A DNA stretch of 64,000 nt from Maritalea sp051251695 (GCF_051251695.1 NZ_JBPOEU010000009.1:1-64000), one strand, 5' to 3'; shown: positions 1-8,774, counted from the stretch's first letter. Notes: a model not told the origin generated them from the letters alone. Translations and numbers: made by a program.

Positions 1-173
1 AGGGCTAGGTATCAGAACGCCTGTACAATTTATGCCCCATTTAGCAATAGAACAATTTTGAGATCAGTCGATTTGTCTGCTTAGCCGCCATTGTTCACGG
101 AATAATTGAGTGCAAAATTGCTCGAAAATATTCACGAACGTCAACATGACTATGCTCCAACTGCGTCAAAAAA

Positions 174-509
174 TTACGTCTTCATCTTCGGCAAACTTAG
201 CGCATAACTTTCGTCTAACCACTCTTCCCACACCTGCTTGGGCATAGGATCTTCGGCTGAAAATCGGGTTGTCACCCAAATGTTGGTTCCGATTTGGTAT
301 TTGTCCGGTTCAGCCTTTGCCAATTCTTCTGCTTGGTTGCGAGACTGGTCTAATTTAAACATTGCTTTGTAACGTCCGCCTTGTGGGCCGGCGAAGAAGA
401 ATGATTTGCCTTTCACCTTAAACGAGCTTTGTGTGCAGGCTGTGCCTTCGTCCACATCGGGGTAAAGGCAAGCATGTTTACGCATTGGAAGTGTCGGATC
501 ATCGGTCAT
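174..509 (-). CDS. MmcQ/YjbR-family (DUF419-like) protein
   Basis: Small soluble protein of 111 residues. The central stretch KGKSFFFAG followed by a MFKLD strand, then the block around WVTTRF and the closing WEEWLDESYAL, resembles the MmcQ/YjbR double-wing DNA-binding-like fold, whose members are about 110-120 residues; the biochemical role of the family is not established. The ATG is preceded on the minus strand by AGGGG about 9 nt upstream, which supports this start. It is divergent from nnr, with about 100 bases between the two preferred start codons, so the two may share a promoter region. The family call rests on overall pattern and is only moderately certain. Confidence 0.6.
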   Translation of the reverse strand: MTDDPTLPMRKHACLYPDVDEGTACTQSSFKVKGKSFFFAGPQGGRYKAMFKLDQSRNQAEELAKAEPDKYQIGTNIWVTTRFSAEDPMPKQVWEEWLDESYALSLPKMKT

Positions 510-616
510 CTGAACTACCCCTTGGTTTCATTCTTGTGGTGTATGATACATAATATTCGCTTGAATGCGATCAGGTGTCACCTGGCAATTCAACACTGGG
601 AGTTTTAACTGTATCG

Positions 617-2110
617 ATGGTCGAATTTCGCGCGCAACTAAATGCCTTGCTTTGCCCGGAGGAAATGGGGCAGGCGGATCGACTTGCGATCAGCACTGGT
701 ATCAGTGAAGTCGAGTTGATGCGAAATGCTGGGCATGAGGTTGTTCAGTATATTGTTTCGCATTTTCGCCGAGCGCCGATCACTGTGCTGTGTGGACCGG
801 GTAATAATGGTGGTGACGGATTTGTTGTGGCGGTCGCCCTTCGGCAGCGTGGGTGGCCTGTTCGGCTGGCGCAGTGGGGTGAGATAGGACGTTATTCGTC
901 TGCAGCCACAGCGTTTATCTCCCAATGGGGCGAGATTGAAGCGTTTGAACCCTGCATGATTTCGGATGCGTCGCTGATTGTTGACGCGCTGTTTGGTGCT
1001 GGTCTGGACCGTCCAGTTTCAGGCGAAATTGCGGATATTGTTCGATTGGCGAACGATGCAAATGTTCCCAAGATCTCAATTGACATGCCAACCGGCGTTG
1101 ACGGACGCACTGGCAATGTTTTGGGTTGTGCTGTTAAAGCAGACGCCACGGTTACATTTTTCAGGAAAAAGCCGGGGCATTTATTGTTCCCCGGACGAGA
1201 ATTGTGTGGCGAACTGGCTGTATGTCAGATTGGTATTCCAGATATTGTTTTGACCAACATCAATCCAACCCAATTCGAGAATGGGCCAAACATGTGGTGT
1301 CTGCCGGAGCAGACCTTTGACGGCCACAAATATGATCGCGGGCATTGTTTGGTTGTTTGTGGTGGTCCATTGGCCACAGGCGCTTCGCGCTTATCGGCAA
1401 TGAGTGCGCTTAGGGTCGGGGCTGGTTTGGTTTCGCTTTGCGGTGAAAATGACGCTCTTGCAGAACACGCAGCCCATGTAACGGATGTAATGCTGAAACC
1501 GGACACGTTGGACGTGCTTTTAGAGGACAAGCGTTACAATGTAATTGTTGTCGGGCCAGGCAATGGCGTGTCAGAATTGACATGTCACAATGTGTTGACC
1601 GCCCTTGCTGCGGGGAGGGCCTTAGTATTGGATGCAGATGCGCTTACATCGTTTAAAAGTGATCCAATTCGTTTGTTTGACGCTATTAAGAACAGTAGTT
1701 GCGAAAATGTGGTCATGACGCCCCATATGGGTGAGTTCACTCGTCTTTTCCCTAACCTTGATGCGCGCGAAGACAAAGTTGAGGCAGCTAAAGAAGCTGC
1801 GAAACGATCGGGAGCGACAGTTTTATTAAAGGGAGCTGATACTGTTATTGCACGACCTGATGGCCGGGCTGTGATTAACGCCAACGCGCCACCTTGGATG
1901 GGAACTGCGGGGTCAGGGGATGTGTTGGCAGGAATTGTCGGCGGATTGCTGGCGCAAGGTATGGAAGCGTTTGACGCAGCGTGCGCAGCAGTTTATGTCC
2001 ATGGACTGGCTGGACGTCAGTTTGGTGGTGCGGGGATGATCGCCTCTGATTTGCCCCAATTGTTGCCTAATGCACGGGGTGCAGCACAAGAAAAATTAAC
2101 TCTATCTTGA
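617..2110 (+). CDS. nnr: Bifunctional NAD(P)H-hydrate epimerase / ADP-dependent dehydratase
   Basis: Repairs hydrated NAD(P)H: the N-terminal YjeF_N half epimerises R- and S-NADHX and the C-terminal ribokinase-like half dehydrates S-NADHX using ADP. The N-terminal half shows GPGNNGGDGFVVA, the C-terminal half TPHMGEFTRLF and the phosphate-binding GTAGSGDVLAGI. From the ATG at 617 the protein is 497 residues, which suits the fused form. An in-frame GTG at 575 would add 14 residues but has no visible ribosome site; the ATG at 617 begins a segment that reaches the family's LLxPxEM start motif after about ten residues, so I prefer it. The 3' end overlaps the clpP heat-shock promoter. Confidence 0.9.
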   Translation: MVEFRAQLNALLCPEEMGQADRLAISTGISEVELMRNAGHEVVQYIVSHFRRAPITVLCGPGNNGGDGFVVAVALRQRGWPVRLAQWGEIGRYSSAATAFISQWGEIEAFEPCMISDASLIVDALFGAGLDRPVSGEIADIVRLANDANVPKISIDMPTGVDGRTGNVLGCAVKADATVTFFRKKPGHLLFPGRELCGELAVCQIGIPDIVLTNINPTQFENGPNMWCLPEQTFDGHKYDRGHCLVVCGGPLATGASRLSAMSALRVGAGLVSLCGENDALAEHAAHVTDVMLKPDTLDVLLEDKRYNVIVVGPGNGVSELTCHNVLTALAAGRALVLDADALTSFKSDPIRLFDAIKNSSCENVVMTPHMGEFTRLFPNLDAREDKVEAAKEAAKRSGATVLLKGADTVIARPDGRAVINANAPPWMGTAGSGDVLAGIVGGLLAQGMEAFDAACAAVYVHGLAGRQFGGAGMIASDLPQLLPNARGAAQEKLTLS

Positions 2111-2136
2111 ACGGATAGAGGACAAGACCTATCTAG
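2106..2136 (+). promoter_or_regulatory. Predicted RpoH (sigma-32) promoter of clpP
   Basis: CTTG at 2106-2109, an 18-nt spacer, then CCTATCT at 2128-2134 match the alphaproteobacterial heat-shock consensus CTTG-N17/18-CYTATNT. It lies across the nnr stop codon, about 75-105 nt upstream of the clpP start. The same -10 word, CCTATCTAG, recurs in front of lon. Confidence 0.65.
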
Positions 2137-2211
2137 CTATTTTACCGCACGTTAAGACGCATGATATCTGATCGGGAATAGAGCCGATTCGATTCACTAA
2201 GGATGACACTG

Positions 2212-2844
2212 ATGAAAGATCCGATTGACACTTATATGAGCACGCTTGTGCCGATGGTTGTTGAGCAATCCAACCGTGGCGAGCGTTCGTTCGACATTTT
2301 CTCGCGTTTGCTGCGTGAGCGCATCATCTTTGTGACGGGCGGTGTGGACGACCACATGGCGTCGCTGATTGTTGCGCAGCTTTTGTTCCTTGAATCGGAA
2401 AATCCGAAAAAGGAAATCGCGATGTACATCAATTCGCCCGGTGGCGTGGTGACATCTGGTATGTCGATTTACGACACGATGCAGTTTATTCGCCCAGAAA
2501 TCGCGACACTTTGTGTTGGGCAGGCGGCATCAATGGGGTCATTGTTGCTTGCAGCTGGCACTGAGGGAATGCGTGGCGCGTTGCCGAATGCTTCTGTTAT
2601 GGTGCATCAGCCTTCCGGTGGGTATCGCGGTACCGCGACGGACATTCTTATTCACGCTGAACATACAGCGAATTTGAAACGTCGTTTGAATGACATTTAT
2701 GTCAAACATACGGGTCAAGACTATGCAACGATTGAGGATGCCCTTGATCGCGACAATTTCTTGACAGCGGACGAAGCTAAAGATTTTGGATTGATTGACA
2801 AAGTTTATGAAACCCGTGGCGCAGATGCGCCAGATGCATCGTAG
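2212..2844 (+). CDS. clpP: ATP-dependent Clp protease proteolytic subunit
   Basis: Serine protease subunit that forms a double-heptameric barrel and degrades proteins fed by ClpX or ClpA. Counting from the ATG at 2212 the product is 210 residues with catalytic Ser107 in GQAASMGS and His132 in MVHQPSGG; the acidic member lies in the following IEDALDRD region. An in-frame ATG at 2203 exists, but TAAGGA (2198-2203) is correctly spaced (8 nt) only for 2212, and MKDPIDTYM matches the usual rhizobial N-terminus. A heat-shock promoter precedes it. clpX follows after 177 nt containing an inverted repeat, so the two genes are probably partly independent. Confidence 0.97.
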   Translation: MKDPIDTYMSTLVPMVVEQSNRGERSFDIFSRLLRERIIFVTGGVDDHMASLIVAQLLFLESENPKKEIAMYINSPGGVVTSGMSIYDTMQFIRPEIATLCVGQAASMGSLLLAAGTEGMRGALPNASVMVHQPSGGYRGTATDILIHAEHTANLKRRLNDIYVKHTGQDYATIEDALDRDNFLTADEAKDFGLIDKVYETRGADAPDAS

Positions 2845-2907
2845 AATTCGTTAATCAATAATTGGAAGTTTCCCAATGATGGTTTGGCAATTAAGCTTTT
2901 ATGCGGG

Positions 2908-2942
2908 AATTGTGAGCAATGATCGCAATAGAGATCACAATT
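2908..2942 (+). repeat. Inverted repeat between clpP and clpX
   Basis: AATTGTGA (2908-2915) and its exact complement TCACAATT (2935-2942) are separated by 19 nt. There is no T-run after it, so it is not a canonical terminator; it could be a regulator site or an RNA stem-loop in the clpX leader. Confidence 0.4.
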
Positions 2943-3021
2943 AGCTTACGGTTTGTTTATGTGCAGATGCTAACGTTTGTATATAGACTGAACGAAAGAT
3001 GCACATTCAGGAGTGCTTTGA

Positions 3022-4296
3022 ATGACAAAAGACACAGGTAGCGGCGACAGCTCAAAGAACACGCTTTACTGCTCATTTTGCGGAAAATCGCAACATGAAG
3101 TACGAAAGCTCATCGCCGGCCCAACTGTTTTTATCTGTGATGAATGTGTTGAATTATGCATGGACATCATCCGTGAGGAAAATAAATCTTCAACGGTAAA
3201 GTCCTCTGATGGCGTAATGGCACCCGCAGAAATTTGCGAAGTGTTGGACGATTATGTAATTGGTCAGTTCCGGGCAAAACGTGTTTTGTCTGTTGCTGTA
3301 CACAATCACTATAAGCGCCTCAATCATTCTGAGAAAAGCCAAGATATCGAGTTGGCTAAATCCAACATCTTGCTGATTGGACCAACGGGTTGCGGTAAAA
3401 CATATTTGGCGCAAACTTTGGCGCGCATCATTGATGTGCCGTTTACAATGGCCGATGCGACAACGTTGACCGAAGCTGGTTATGTTGGTGAAGATGTTGA
3501 AAACATCATTCTCAAATTGTTGCAGTCTTCCGACTACAATGTTGAAAAAGCCCAGCGCGGCATCGTATATATCGATGAGGTTGATAAGATTTCTCGTAAA
3601 TCTGATAATCCATCTATCACACGCGATGTGTCAGGCGAGGGTGTTCAGCAAGCTTTGTTGAAGATCATGGAAGGCACTGTAGCCAGTGTGCCGCCTCAGG
3701 GTGGCCGTAAGCATCCGCAGCAAGAGTTCTTGCAAGTTGATACAACAAACATCTTGTTCATCGTTGGTGGTGCTTTTTCAGGTCTTGAAAAAATCATCAG
3801 CGCGCGCGGTGAGGGGACTTCAATTGGGTTTGGAGCAGAAGTTAAAGATCCGACTGATCGTCAGTTGGGTGAAATTTTTGCTGAAGTTGAACCAGAAGAT
3901 CTTACAAAGTTTGGTTTGATCCCAGAATTTATTGGTCGTTTGCCAGTTATTGCGACGTTGGAAAACTTGGATGAGTCAGCTCTTGTTCAAATTCTAACGA
4001 AGCCAAAGAACGCACTTGTGCGTCAGTATCAACGTCTATTCGCAATGGAAGAAGTTGAATTGTCGTTCCAAGAAGATGCGCTCAACGCTATTGCCAAGCA
4101 GGCAGTTGAGAGAAAAACAGGTGCTCGTGGTCTACGTTCGATCATGGAAGGCATTCTGCTGGACACAATGTACGATCTTCCTTCGCTCGAAGGCGTTGAA
4201 GAAGTTGTGATCAGCGAAGACGTTGTGCTCGATAAAACCGCGCGTCCACTCTACATTTATGCGGACCGCAAAGAAGAAGTCGACGCAGGCGCCTAA
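3022..4296 (+). CDS. clpX: ATP-dependent Clp protease ATP-binding subunit
   Basis: Hexameric AAA+ unfoldase that recognises tagged substrates and passes them to ClpP. The N-terminal zinc-binding domain shows Cys17, Cys20, Cys39 and Cys42; Walker A GPTGCGKT is at 120-127 and Walker B ends in Asp185-Glu186 (IVYIDEVDK). The GAFSGLE segment further on includes the ClpP-docking IGF loop (seen here as SIGFG). Length 424 is normal. CAGGAG at 3008-3013, 8 nt before the ATG, fixes the start. It lies between clpP and lon in the classical quality-control cluster. Confidence 0.98.
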   Translation: MTKDTGSGDSSKNTLYCSFCGKSQHEVRKLIAGPTVFICDECVELCMDIIREENKSSTVKSSDGVMAPAEICEVLDDYVIGQFRAKRVLSVAVHNHYKRLNHSEKSQDIELAKSNILLIGPTGCGKTYLAQTLARIIDVPFTMADATTLTEAGYVGEDVENIILKLLQSSDYNVEKAQRGIVYIDEVDKISRKSDNPSITRDVSGEGVQQALLKIMEGTVASVPPQGGRKHPQQEFLQVDTTNILFIVGGAFSGLEKIISARGEGTSIGFGAEVKDPTDRQLGEIFAEVEPEDLTKFGLIPEFIGRLPVIATLENLDESALVQILTKPKNALVRQYQRLFAMEEVELSFQEDALNAIAKQAVERKTGARGLRSIMEGILLDTMYDLPSLEGVEEVVISEDVVLDKTARPLYIYADRKEEVDAGA

Positions 4297-4313
4297 ATAA
4301 ATTTGTTTAATTG

Positions 4314-4335
4314 GCCCGACGCGTACTTGTCGGGC
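4314..4335 (+). other. Stem-loop downstream of clpX
   Basis: GCCCGAC (4314-4320) pairs perfectly with GTCGGGC (4329-4335) across an 8-nt loop. No T-run follows, so it is at best a weak or factor-assisted terminator. The -35 CTTG of the lon heat-shock promoter sits in its loop and right arm. Confidence 0.45.
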
Positions 4336-4355
4336 TGATTAAAGTTCCTATCTAG
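4326..4355 (+). promoter_or_regulatory. Predicted RpoH (sigma-32) promoter of lon
   Basis: CTTG at 4326-4329, a 17-nt spacer and CCTATCTAG at 4347-4355 fit the alphaproteobacterial sigma-32 consensus. The -10 nonamer is identical to the one upstream of clpP. The expected start would leave a leader of about 125 nt before the lon ATG. Confidence 0.7.
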
Positions 4356-4487
4356 TAGTTTCAATTGAGTCTTCATCCACCCACATTGGGTTGAGATGGC
4401 CGTGGGGTACATTTATGTGCGCCTTATGACGGTTATGACGTTGCCGCTTTTTGGGACTTCATAGCCGGTTGATGAAAAGGATCGTCT

Positions 4488-6920
4488 ATGTCCGATAAGG
4501 ATAAAACTGACACTTCAATCGAGCCGGACGCTGGTCGCGTCTATCCAGTCTTGCCATTGCGCGACATTGTCGCCTTTCCTGGCATGATTGTTCCCCTATT
4601 TGTTGGTCGTGAGAAGTCGGTCAAAGCACTTGAAGAAGTGATGCGCGAAGACAAGAACATTCTTGTTGTTACGCAAAAAAATGCGCAAGAAGATGACCCA
4701 TCTACCGATGATGTTTTTGACGTTGGTACGGTTGCTTCTGTTCTGCAATTGCTCAAACTACCCGACGGTACGGTCAAAGTTCTGATCGAAGGCATTTCGC
4801 GTGCGAAAATTTCAAATTTTGTACGCGCAGATGAGTATTTTGAAGCCGAAGCTGTTCCGTTTGAAGTTGAAGACTATGACGAAGTAGAGGCTGAGGCACT
4901 TGCCCGCTCTTCCGTCAATGAGTTCGAAAACTATGTCAAACTGAACAAGAAAATTTCGCCCGAAGTTGTGGGTGCGGTTTCTCAAATTGACGATCATTCA
5001 AAGCTGGCGGATACAATTGCGTCCCATTTGGCGGTGAAGAACCAAGAGAAGCAGGAAATTCTTGCCATCAATTCCGTTACCGGGCGTTTGCAGCGTGTGC
5101 TGGAATTGATGGAAGGCGAAATCGGTGTCTTGCAGGTGGAGCGTCGTATTCGTACGCGCGTTAAACGCCAGATGGAAAAGACCCAGCGCGAATATTATCT
5201 CAATGAGCAGATGAAGGCGATCCAGAAAGAATTAGGTGATTCTGAGGATGGCACGGACGAGCTAGGTGAGATCGAAGAGCGTATCAACAAAACGAAGCTG
5301 TCTAAAGAAGCAAAAGACAAGGCCACTGCTGAGCTGAAAAAACTCAAACAAATGAGCCCAATGTCTGCTGAAGCGACAGTTGTGCGCAATTATCTTGATT
5401 GGATGCTTGGATTGCCTTGGGGCAAGAAGTCTAAAATCAAGAAAGATCTTGAGTTTGCCCAAAATGTTCTGGATGAGGAACATTACGGCTTGGAAAAAGT
5501 CAAAGAGCGCATTGTTGAGTATCTTGCGGTGCAAGCACGAACAGGCAAGCTAAAAGGGCCGATCCTGTGTCTAGTTGGTCCTCCGGGTGTTGGTAAGACA
5601 TCGCTCGGTAAATCTATTGCGAAAGCGACCGGGCGTGAGTTCGCGCGTATGTCACTTGGTGGCGTTCGTGATGAAGCAGAGATTCGTGGTCACCGTCGGA
5701 CGTATATTGGTTCAATGCCGGGTAAAGTTGTTCAGTCGATGAAGAAGGTTGGAAAATCCAATCCTTTGTTCCTTTTGGATGAAATCGACAAGATGGGCCA
5801 AGATTTCCGTGGTGATCCATCATCAGCATTGCTTGAAGTGCTTGATCCAGAACAAAACAGCACGTTCGCCGACCATTATTTGGAAGTCGATTACGATCTT
5901 TCGGACGTAATGTTTGTAACAACTGCAAATACCCTCAATATTCCCGGCCCCTTGATGGATCGAATGGAGATCATTCGTTTGTCCGGGTATACGGAAGAGG
6001 AAAAGCTTGAAATTGCGCGTCGCCATCTCATTCCGCAAACCATGAAAGAACATGGTTTGAAAGCTTCTGAATTTGCGTTGCCGGACGATGCACTGACGTT
6101 TGTTATCCAGCGTTATACGCGGGAAGCTGGTGTGCGGAATTTGAAGCGTGAAATGGCTAATCTCATGCGCAAGGTTGTTAAAGAGCTGACCTTGGACAAA
6201 AAGAAAAAGTCCATAATGCTTGATATGGCCAAAGTTGAAGAATATTTGGGCCCACCGCGGCATCGCCATGGTGAGATCGAGGCTGAGGCACAGGTTGGTG
6301 TTGTTAACGGCTTGGCATGGACGCCAGTTGGTGGCGAGTTGCTAACAATCGAGGGTGTTACAACCCACGGTAAAGGCAAGCGTACTGTTACGGGCAACCT
6401 TAAGGATGTCATGAAAGAATCAATTTCAGCGGCCGCAACCTATGTGCGTTCGCGGGCAGTGGACTTTGGCATTGAGCCACCATTGTTTGATTCTCTTGAT
6501 GTACACGTTCACGTACCAGAAGGGGCAACGCCAAAAGATGGACCTTCTGCAGGTGTTGGCATGGCAACCGCTATCGTTTCTGTGATGACGGGTATTCCAG
6601 TTCGCAACGATGTGGCAATGACAGGCGAAATTACGCTTCGTGGTCGCGTTCTGCCAATTGGTGGCTTGAAAGAAAAGCTGCTTGCGGCGTTACGTGGTGG
6701 CATTAAAAAGGTTATCATTCCTGAAGAAAATGCACGCGATTTAGTGGATGTGCCGGACATCGTTAAAGATGGTTTGGAAATTGTGCCTGTGTCTGAAATG
6801 AAAGACGTGATCAAACACGCTTTGGTTCGTGAGCCAGAATCAATTGAATGGGATTTTGAAGCCTATGCTGAAAGCTTAAGACAGCAAAATGCGACAACAC
6901 CCGGATTAACTGCTCATTAA
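4488..6920 (+). CDS. lon: ATP-dependent protease La
   Basis: Cytoplasmic AAA+ serine protease that degrades misfolded and regulatory proteins. The order is an N-terminal substrate-binding LAN domain (VYPVLPLRDIVAFPGM), AAA+ module with Walker A GPPGVGKT at 364-371 and Walker B FLLDEIDKM, and a C-terminal protease domain with the Ser687-Lys730 dyad (DGPSAGVGM; GLKEK). Length 810 is typical. AAAAGGA at 4475-4481 supports the ATG. It is transcribed from a predicted heat-shock promoter and ended by a strong intrinsic terminator before the HU gene. Confidence 0.98.
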   Translation: MSDKDKTDTSIEPDAGRVYPVLPLRDIVAFPGMIVPLFVGREKSVKALEEVMREDKNILVVTQKNAQEDDPSTDDVFDVGTVASVLQLLKLPDGTVKVLIEGISRAKISNFVRADEYFEAEAVPFEVEDYDEVEAEALARSSVNEFENYVKLNKKISPEVVGAVSQIDDHSKLADTIASHLAVKNQEKQEILAINSVTGRLQRVLELMEGEIGVLQVERRIRTRVKRQMEKTQREYYLNEQMKAIQKELGDSEDGTDELGEIEERINKTKLSKEAKDKATAELKKLKQMSPMSAEATVVRNYLDWMLGLPWGKKSKIKKDLEFAQNVLDEEHYGLEKVKERIVEYLAVQARTGKLKGPILCLVGPPGVGKTSLGKSIAKATGREFARMSLGGVRDEAEIRGHRRTYIGSMPGKVVQSMKKVGKSNPLFLLDEIDKMGQDFRGDPSSALLEVLDPEQNSTFADHYLEVDYDLSDVMFVTTANTLNIPGPLMDRMEIIRLSGYTEEEKLEIARRHLIPQTMKEHGLKASEFALPDDALTFVIQRYTREAGVRNLKREMANLMRKVVKELTLDKKKKSIMLDMAKVEEYLGPPRHRHGEIEAEAQVGVVNGLAWTPVGGELLTIEGVTTHGKGKRTVTGNLKDVMKESISAAATYVRSRAVDFGIEPPLFDSLDVHVHVPEGATPKDGPSAGVGMATAIVSVMTGIPVRNDVAMTGEITLRGRVLPIGGLKEKLLAALRGGIKKVIIPEENARDLVDVPDIVKDGLEIVPVSEMKDVIKHALVREPESIEWDFEAYAESLRQQNATTPGLTAH

Positions 6921-6946
6921 CGTTTGAGCTAAGTTAGAACCTGATT

Positions 6947-6980
6947 GAGGCTGAAGACGATGTTTTCAGCCTCTTTTTTT
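6947..6980 (+). terminator. Intrinsic terminator of lon
   Basis: A perfect 9-bp stem (6947-6955 with 6965-6973, arms GAGGCTGAA and TTCAGCCTC) with a 9-nt loop is followed by seven Ts at 6974-6980. Confidence 0.9.
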
Positions 6981-7092
6981 GTCTAAAAGTCCCGCAAAGC
7001 ACCGGATTACCTTGCTTTCGTGATAGAATCGTCGAAATGTATTTTCCGCATACTCGAGTAATAAGCTCGGGCACAGATATGAGGATAGACGA

Positions 7093-7368
7093 ATGAATAA
7101 GAATGAATTGATTGCAGTTGCTGCTGAAAAAGCAGGCATCACCAAAGCTGATGCCGCTCTAGCTGTTGATGCGGTTTTTGAAGCTGTTGAATCAACATTG
7201 AAAAGTGGCGACGATGTTCGCTTGGTCGGTTTTGGCACATTCTCTGTGTCTCACCGTAAAGCGACTAAAGGTCGTAACCCTGCGACTGGTGCGGAAATTG
7301 ATATTGCTGCGACAAATGTGCCTAAGTTTAAGCCGGGCAAGCAGCTTAAAGAAGCTGTAAACAGCTAA
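7093..7368 (+). CDS. hup: DNA-binding protein HU
   Basis: Small histone-like dimeric protein that bends and compacts DNA. The 91 residues carry the HU/IHF signature GFGTFSVSHRKATKGRNP and the DNA-contacting beta-arm with NPATG; the C-terminus PKFKPGKQLKEAV is typical of HU rather than IHF. GAGG at 7081-7084 lies 8 nt before the ATG. It sits directly downstream of lon as in many proteobacteria and is closed by its own hairpin terminator, so it appears monocistronic. Confidence 0.96.
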   Translation: MNKNELIAVAAEKAGITKADAALAVDAVFEAVESTLKSGDDVRLVGFGTFSVSHRKATKGRNPATGAEIDIAATNVPKFKPGKQLKEAVNS

Positions 7369-7394
7369 GAAACAAAAAATATTACATTTTTTTG

Positions 7395-7424
7395 AAGGTC
7401 CGGATGAAAATCCGGGCCTTTTTT
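7395..7424 (+). terminator. Intrinsic terminator of hup
   Basis: An 11-bp stem with one G-U pair (7395-7405 with 7410-7420) is closed by a GAAA tetraloop and followed by a run of Ts to 7424. The tRNA-Val -35 element begins 2 nt later. Confidence 0.9.
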
Positions 7425-7425
7425 G

Positions 7426-7454
7426 TTGACGTGGCCGTTTGAAAGAATTAAACG
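7426..7454 (+). promoter_or_regulatory. Predicted promoter of tRNA-Val
   Basis: TTGACG (7426-7431), 17-nt spacer, TAAACG (7449-7454). The expected start is about 12 nt before the mature tRNA. The architecture matches that in front of tRNA-Asp. Confidence 0.5.
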
Positions 7455-7472
7455 ATGCACACCTCATAAAGA

Positions 7473-7548
<76 letters not shown>

Positions 7549-7714
7549 TTCTCCCTCATTACTAAACTAAATCAAAACCACTCAACTGCGGATACTGCAT
7601 TGTTTTCGCTGTGCGTTTTCGTGTGGGGTAGGGTAGCGGACGCTATAATTGTGGCGTTAAGTCCCGTGTTTCCGGGGATTGAAAAAAAAGCGTCATAAAG
7701 TGTGCTTTATGTGC

Positions 7715-7743
7715 TTGACTTGCCCACAGATCGCCCTTAAACA
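7715..7743 (+). promoter_or_regulatory. Predicted promoter of tRNA-Asp
   Basis: TTGACT (7715-7720), 17-nt spacer, TAAACA (7738-7743), leaving a leader of about 30 nt before the tRNA. It has the same TTGACK-N17-TAAACR layout as the tRNA-Val promoter. Confidence 0.5.
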
Positions 7744-7780
7744 TCGCCCATCTTCAGCGATCACATGATTGCGAAACGCT

Positions 7781-7857
7781 GGGGGTGTAGCTCAGTTGGT
7801 TAGAGCGCTGGCCTGTCACGCCAGAGGTCGCGGGTTCGAGTCCCGTCACTCCCGCCA
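7781..7857 (+). tRNA. tRNA-Asp (anticodon GUC)
   Basis: A 77-nt cloverleaf with acceptor arms GGGGGTG and CACTCCC (one G-U pair), discriminator G and an encoded CCA at 7855-7857. The anticodon stem CTGGC/GCCAG encloses CTGTCAC with anticodon GTC, and the T-loop has GTTCGAGTC. Translating across it yields a well-known spurious protein, which is not a gene. Confidence 0.97.
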
Positions 7858-8196
7858 CTCTTTTTCAGTAAAGAATTGGTTTTTTCCTCAATCACAAAGT
7901 TGGTTGGGAACTTTTCTGTTTTTCAAACGTTATATCTATGCTGACGCGCGTTACTCGTGTTTTGCGCCGGTTTATGCGGCCAGTGGGTTTATTGTGGGTG
8001 ATTTGAAGGCTTGGCACATTTTGCCTCATTCTCGCCACGCAAATACCGCCAAATGGCCAGGTTGTTAGGGGATAATTAACCTACCGGTGCGTTTCGAAGC
8101 GCTTATGGCATTTGTGATGTGACTAAGCATTGATTAAAATGCTATGCTTCTTACATCGGTATTGTTGTTTAGACTAGTTGAGCCTTGGAGGCCCAG
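7858..8196 (+). other. Non-coding spacer before the outer-membrane protein gene
   Basis: These 339 bases hold no credible coding region. A T-rich stretch follows the tRNA and could help end its transcript. The promoter of the downstream gene should lie here, but I cannot identify convincing -35/-10 boxes. A GGCAC...GCC element near 8012 resembles sigma-54 but has the wrong spacing. Confidence 0.5.
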
Positions 8197-8721
8197 ATGA
8201 ACATTTTGAAAACTATTTCCATTGCTGCCCTAGCAGGCGCTGCAATGACGGCAGGTGCCCAAGCGGCTGACCCTGTGACTAATTATGTATCTGAAGCACC
8301 AGTTTACGCGACTCCAGGTTTTGACTGGAATCGCTATTATATTGGTTTGAACTCATCTTACATTGTTTCTGGCACCAATTATTGGGGCATTGGCGGTGTA
8401 GCGGGTATCAATATCCAAGATGGTAGCATGGTTTACGGTGGTGAGCTTGAAGCAAGCGCCCGTATTATCGGCGGAAACATTTCCGGTGGTATTTATGAAG
8501 CTACTGTTCGTGCCGGTGTTTTGGTAAGCGACGACGTGTTGCTTTATGCAACCGGCGGTGGCGGATCTTATAATGGCGTTGGTGTTGGACTTGTTGGTGC
8601 CGGCATGGAATTCGCTGTTGCTCAAGACGTGACCATTGGTGCTGAATATAATTACCTGTTCGACAACGGCGGCACAGTTGCTCACGAAGTTGACGGTAAA
8701 ATTCGTTGGTACTTTAACTAG
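8197..8721 (+). CDS. Small outer-membrane beta-barrel protein, OmpA-like/Omp25 type
   Basis: Predicted secreted 174-residue protein. It begins with a signal peptide (MNILKTISIAALAGAAM) with a cleavage site after AGAQA, before ADPV. The mature part is rich in glycine, tyrosine and alternating hydrophobic residues, with a barrel-like ending EVDGKIRWYFN carrying aromatic residues at the C-terminus, as in the rhizobial 31-kDa/Omp25 porin-like family. TTGGAGG at 8185-8191 fits the ATG at 8197; reading upstream from a TTG at 8185 would use the ribosome site as coding sequence. It is monocistronic with a strong terminator. The precise family is inferred from composition. Confidence 0.7.
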   Translation: MNILKTISIAALAGAAMTAGAQAADPVTNYVSEAPVYATPGFDWNRYYIGLNSSYIVSGTNYWGIGGVAGINIQDGSMVYGGELEASARIIGGNISGGIYEATVRAGVLVSDDVLLYATGGGGSYNGVGVGLVGAGMEFAVAQDVTIGAEYNYLFDNGGTVAHEVDGKIRWYFN

Positions 8722-8742
8722 TATCATCTGACTACCAATTTT

Positions 8743-8774
8743 AAGCCGCTTCTCTTTTGGGAGGCGGCTTTTTT
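8743..8774 (+). terminator. Intrinsic terminator of the outer-membrane protein gene
   Basis: The arms AAGCCGCTTCTC (8743-8754) and GGGAGGCGGCTT (8759-8770) pair over 12 bp with two G-U pairs around a TTTT loop, and are followed by Ts to 8774. Confidence 0.9.

Noticed and set aside
1..173. Left edge of the window
   Set aside because: No coding frame, RNA gene or terminator could be supported in these bases; they lie downstream of the MmcQ/YjbR-like gene.
8005..8022. Possible sigma-54 promoter (GGCAC...GCC) upstream of the outer-membrane protein
   Set aside because: The GG and GC dinucleotides are separated by 8 nt rather than the required 10.
7769..8068. 99-residue open frame on + beginning inside the tRNA-Asp gene
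   Set aside because: Its N-terminus is the familiar translation of a tRNA-Asp gene (GVAQLVRALACHARGRGFESR), and the rest lacks a ribosome site and coding character.
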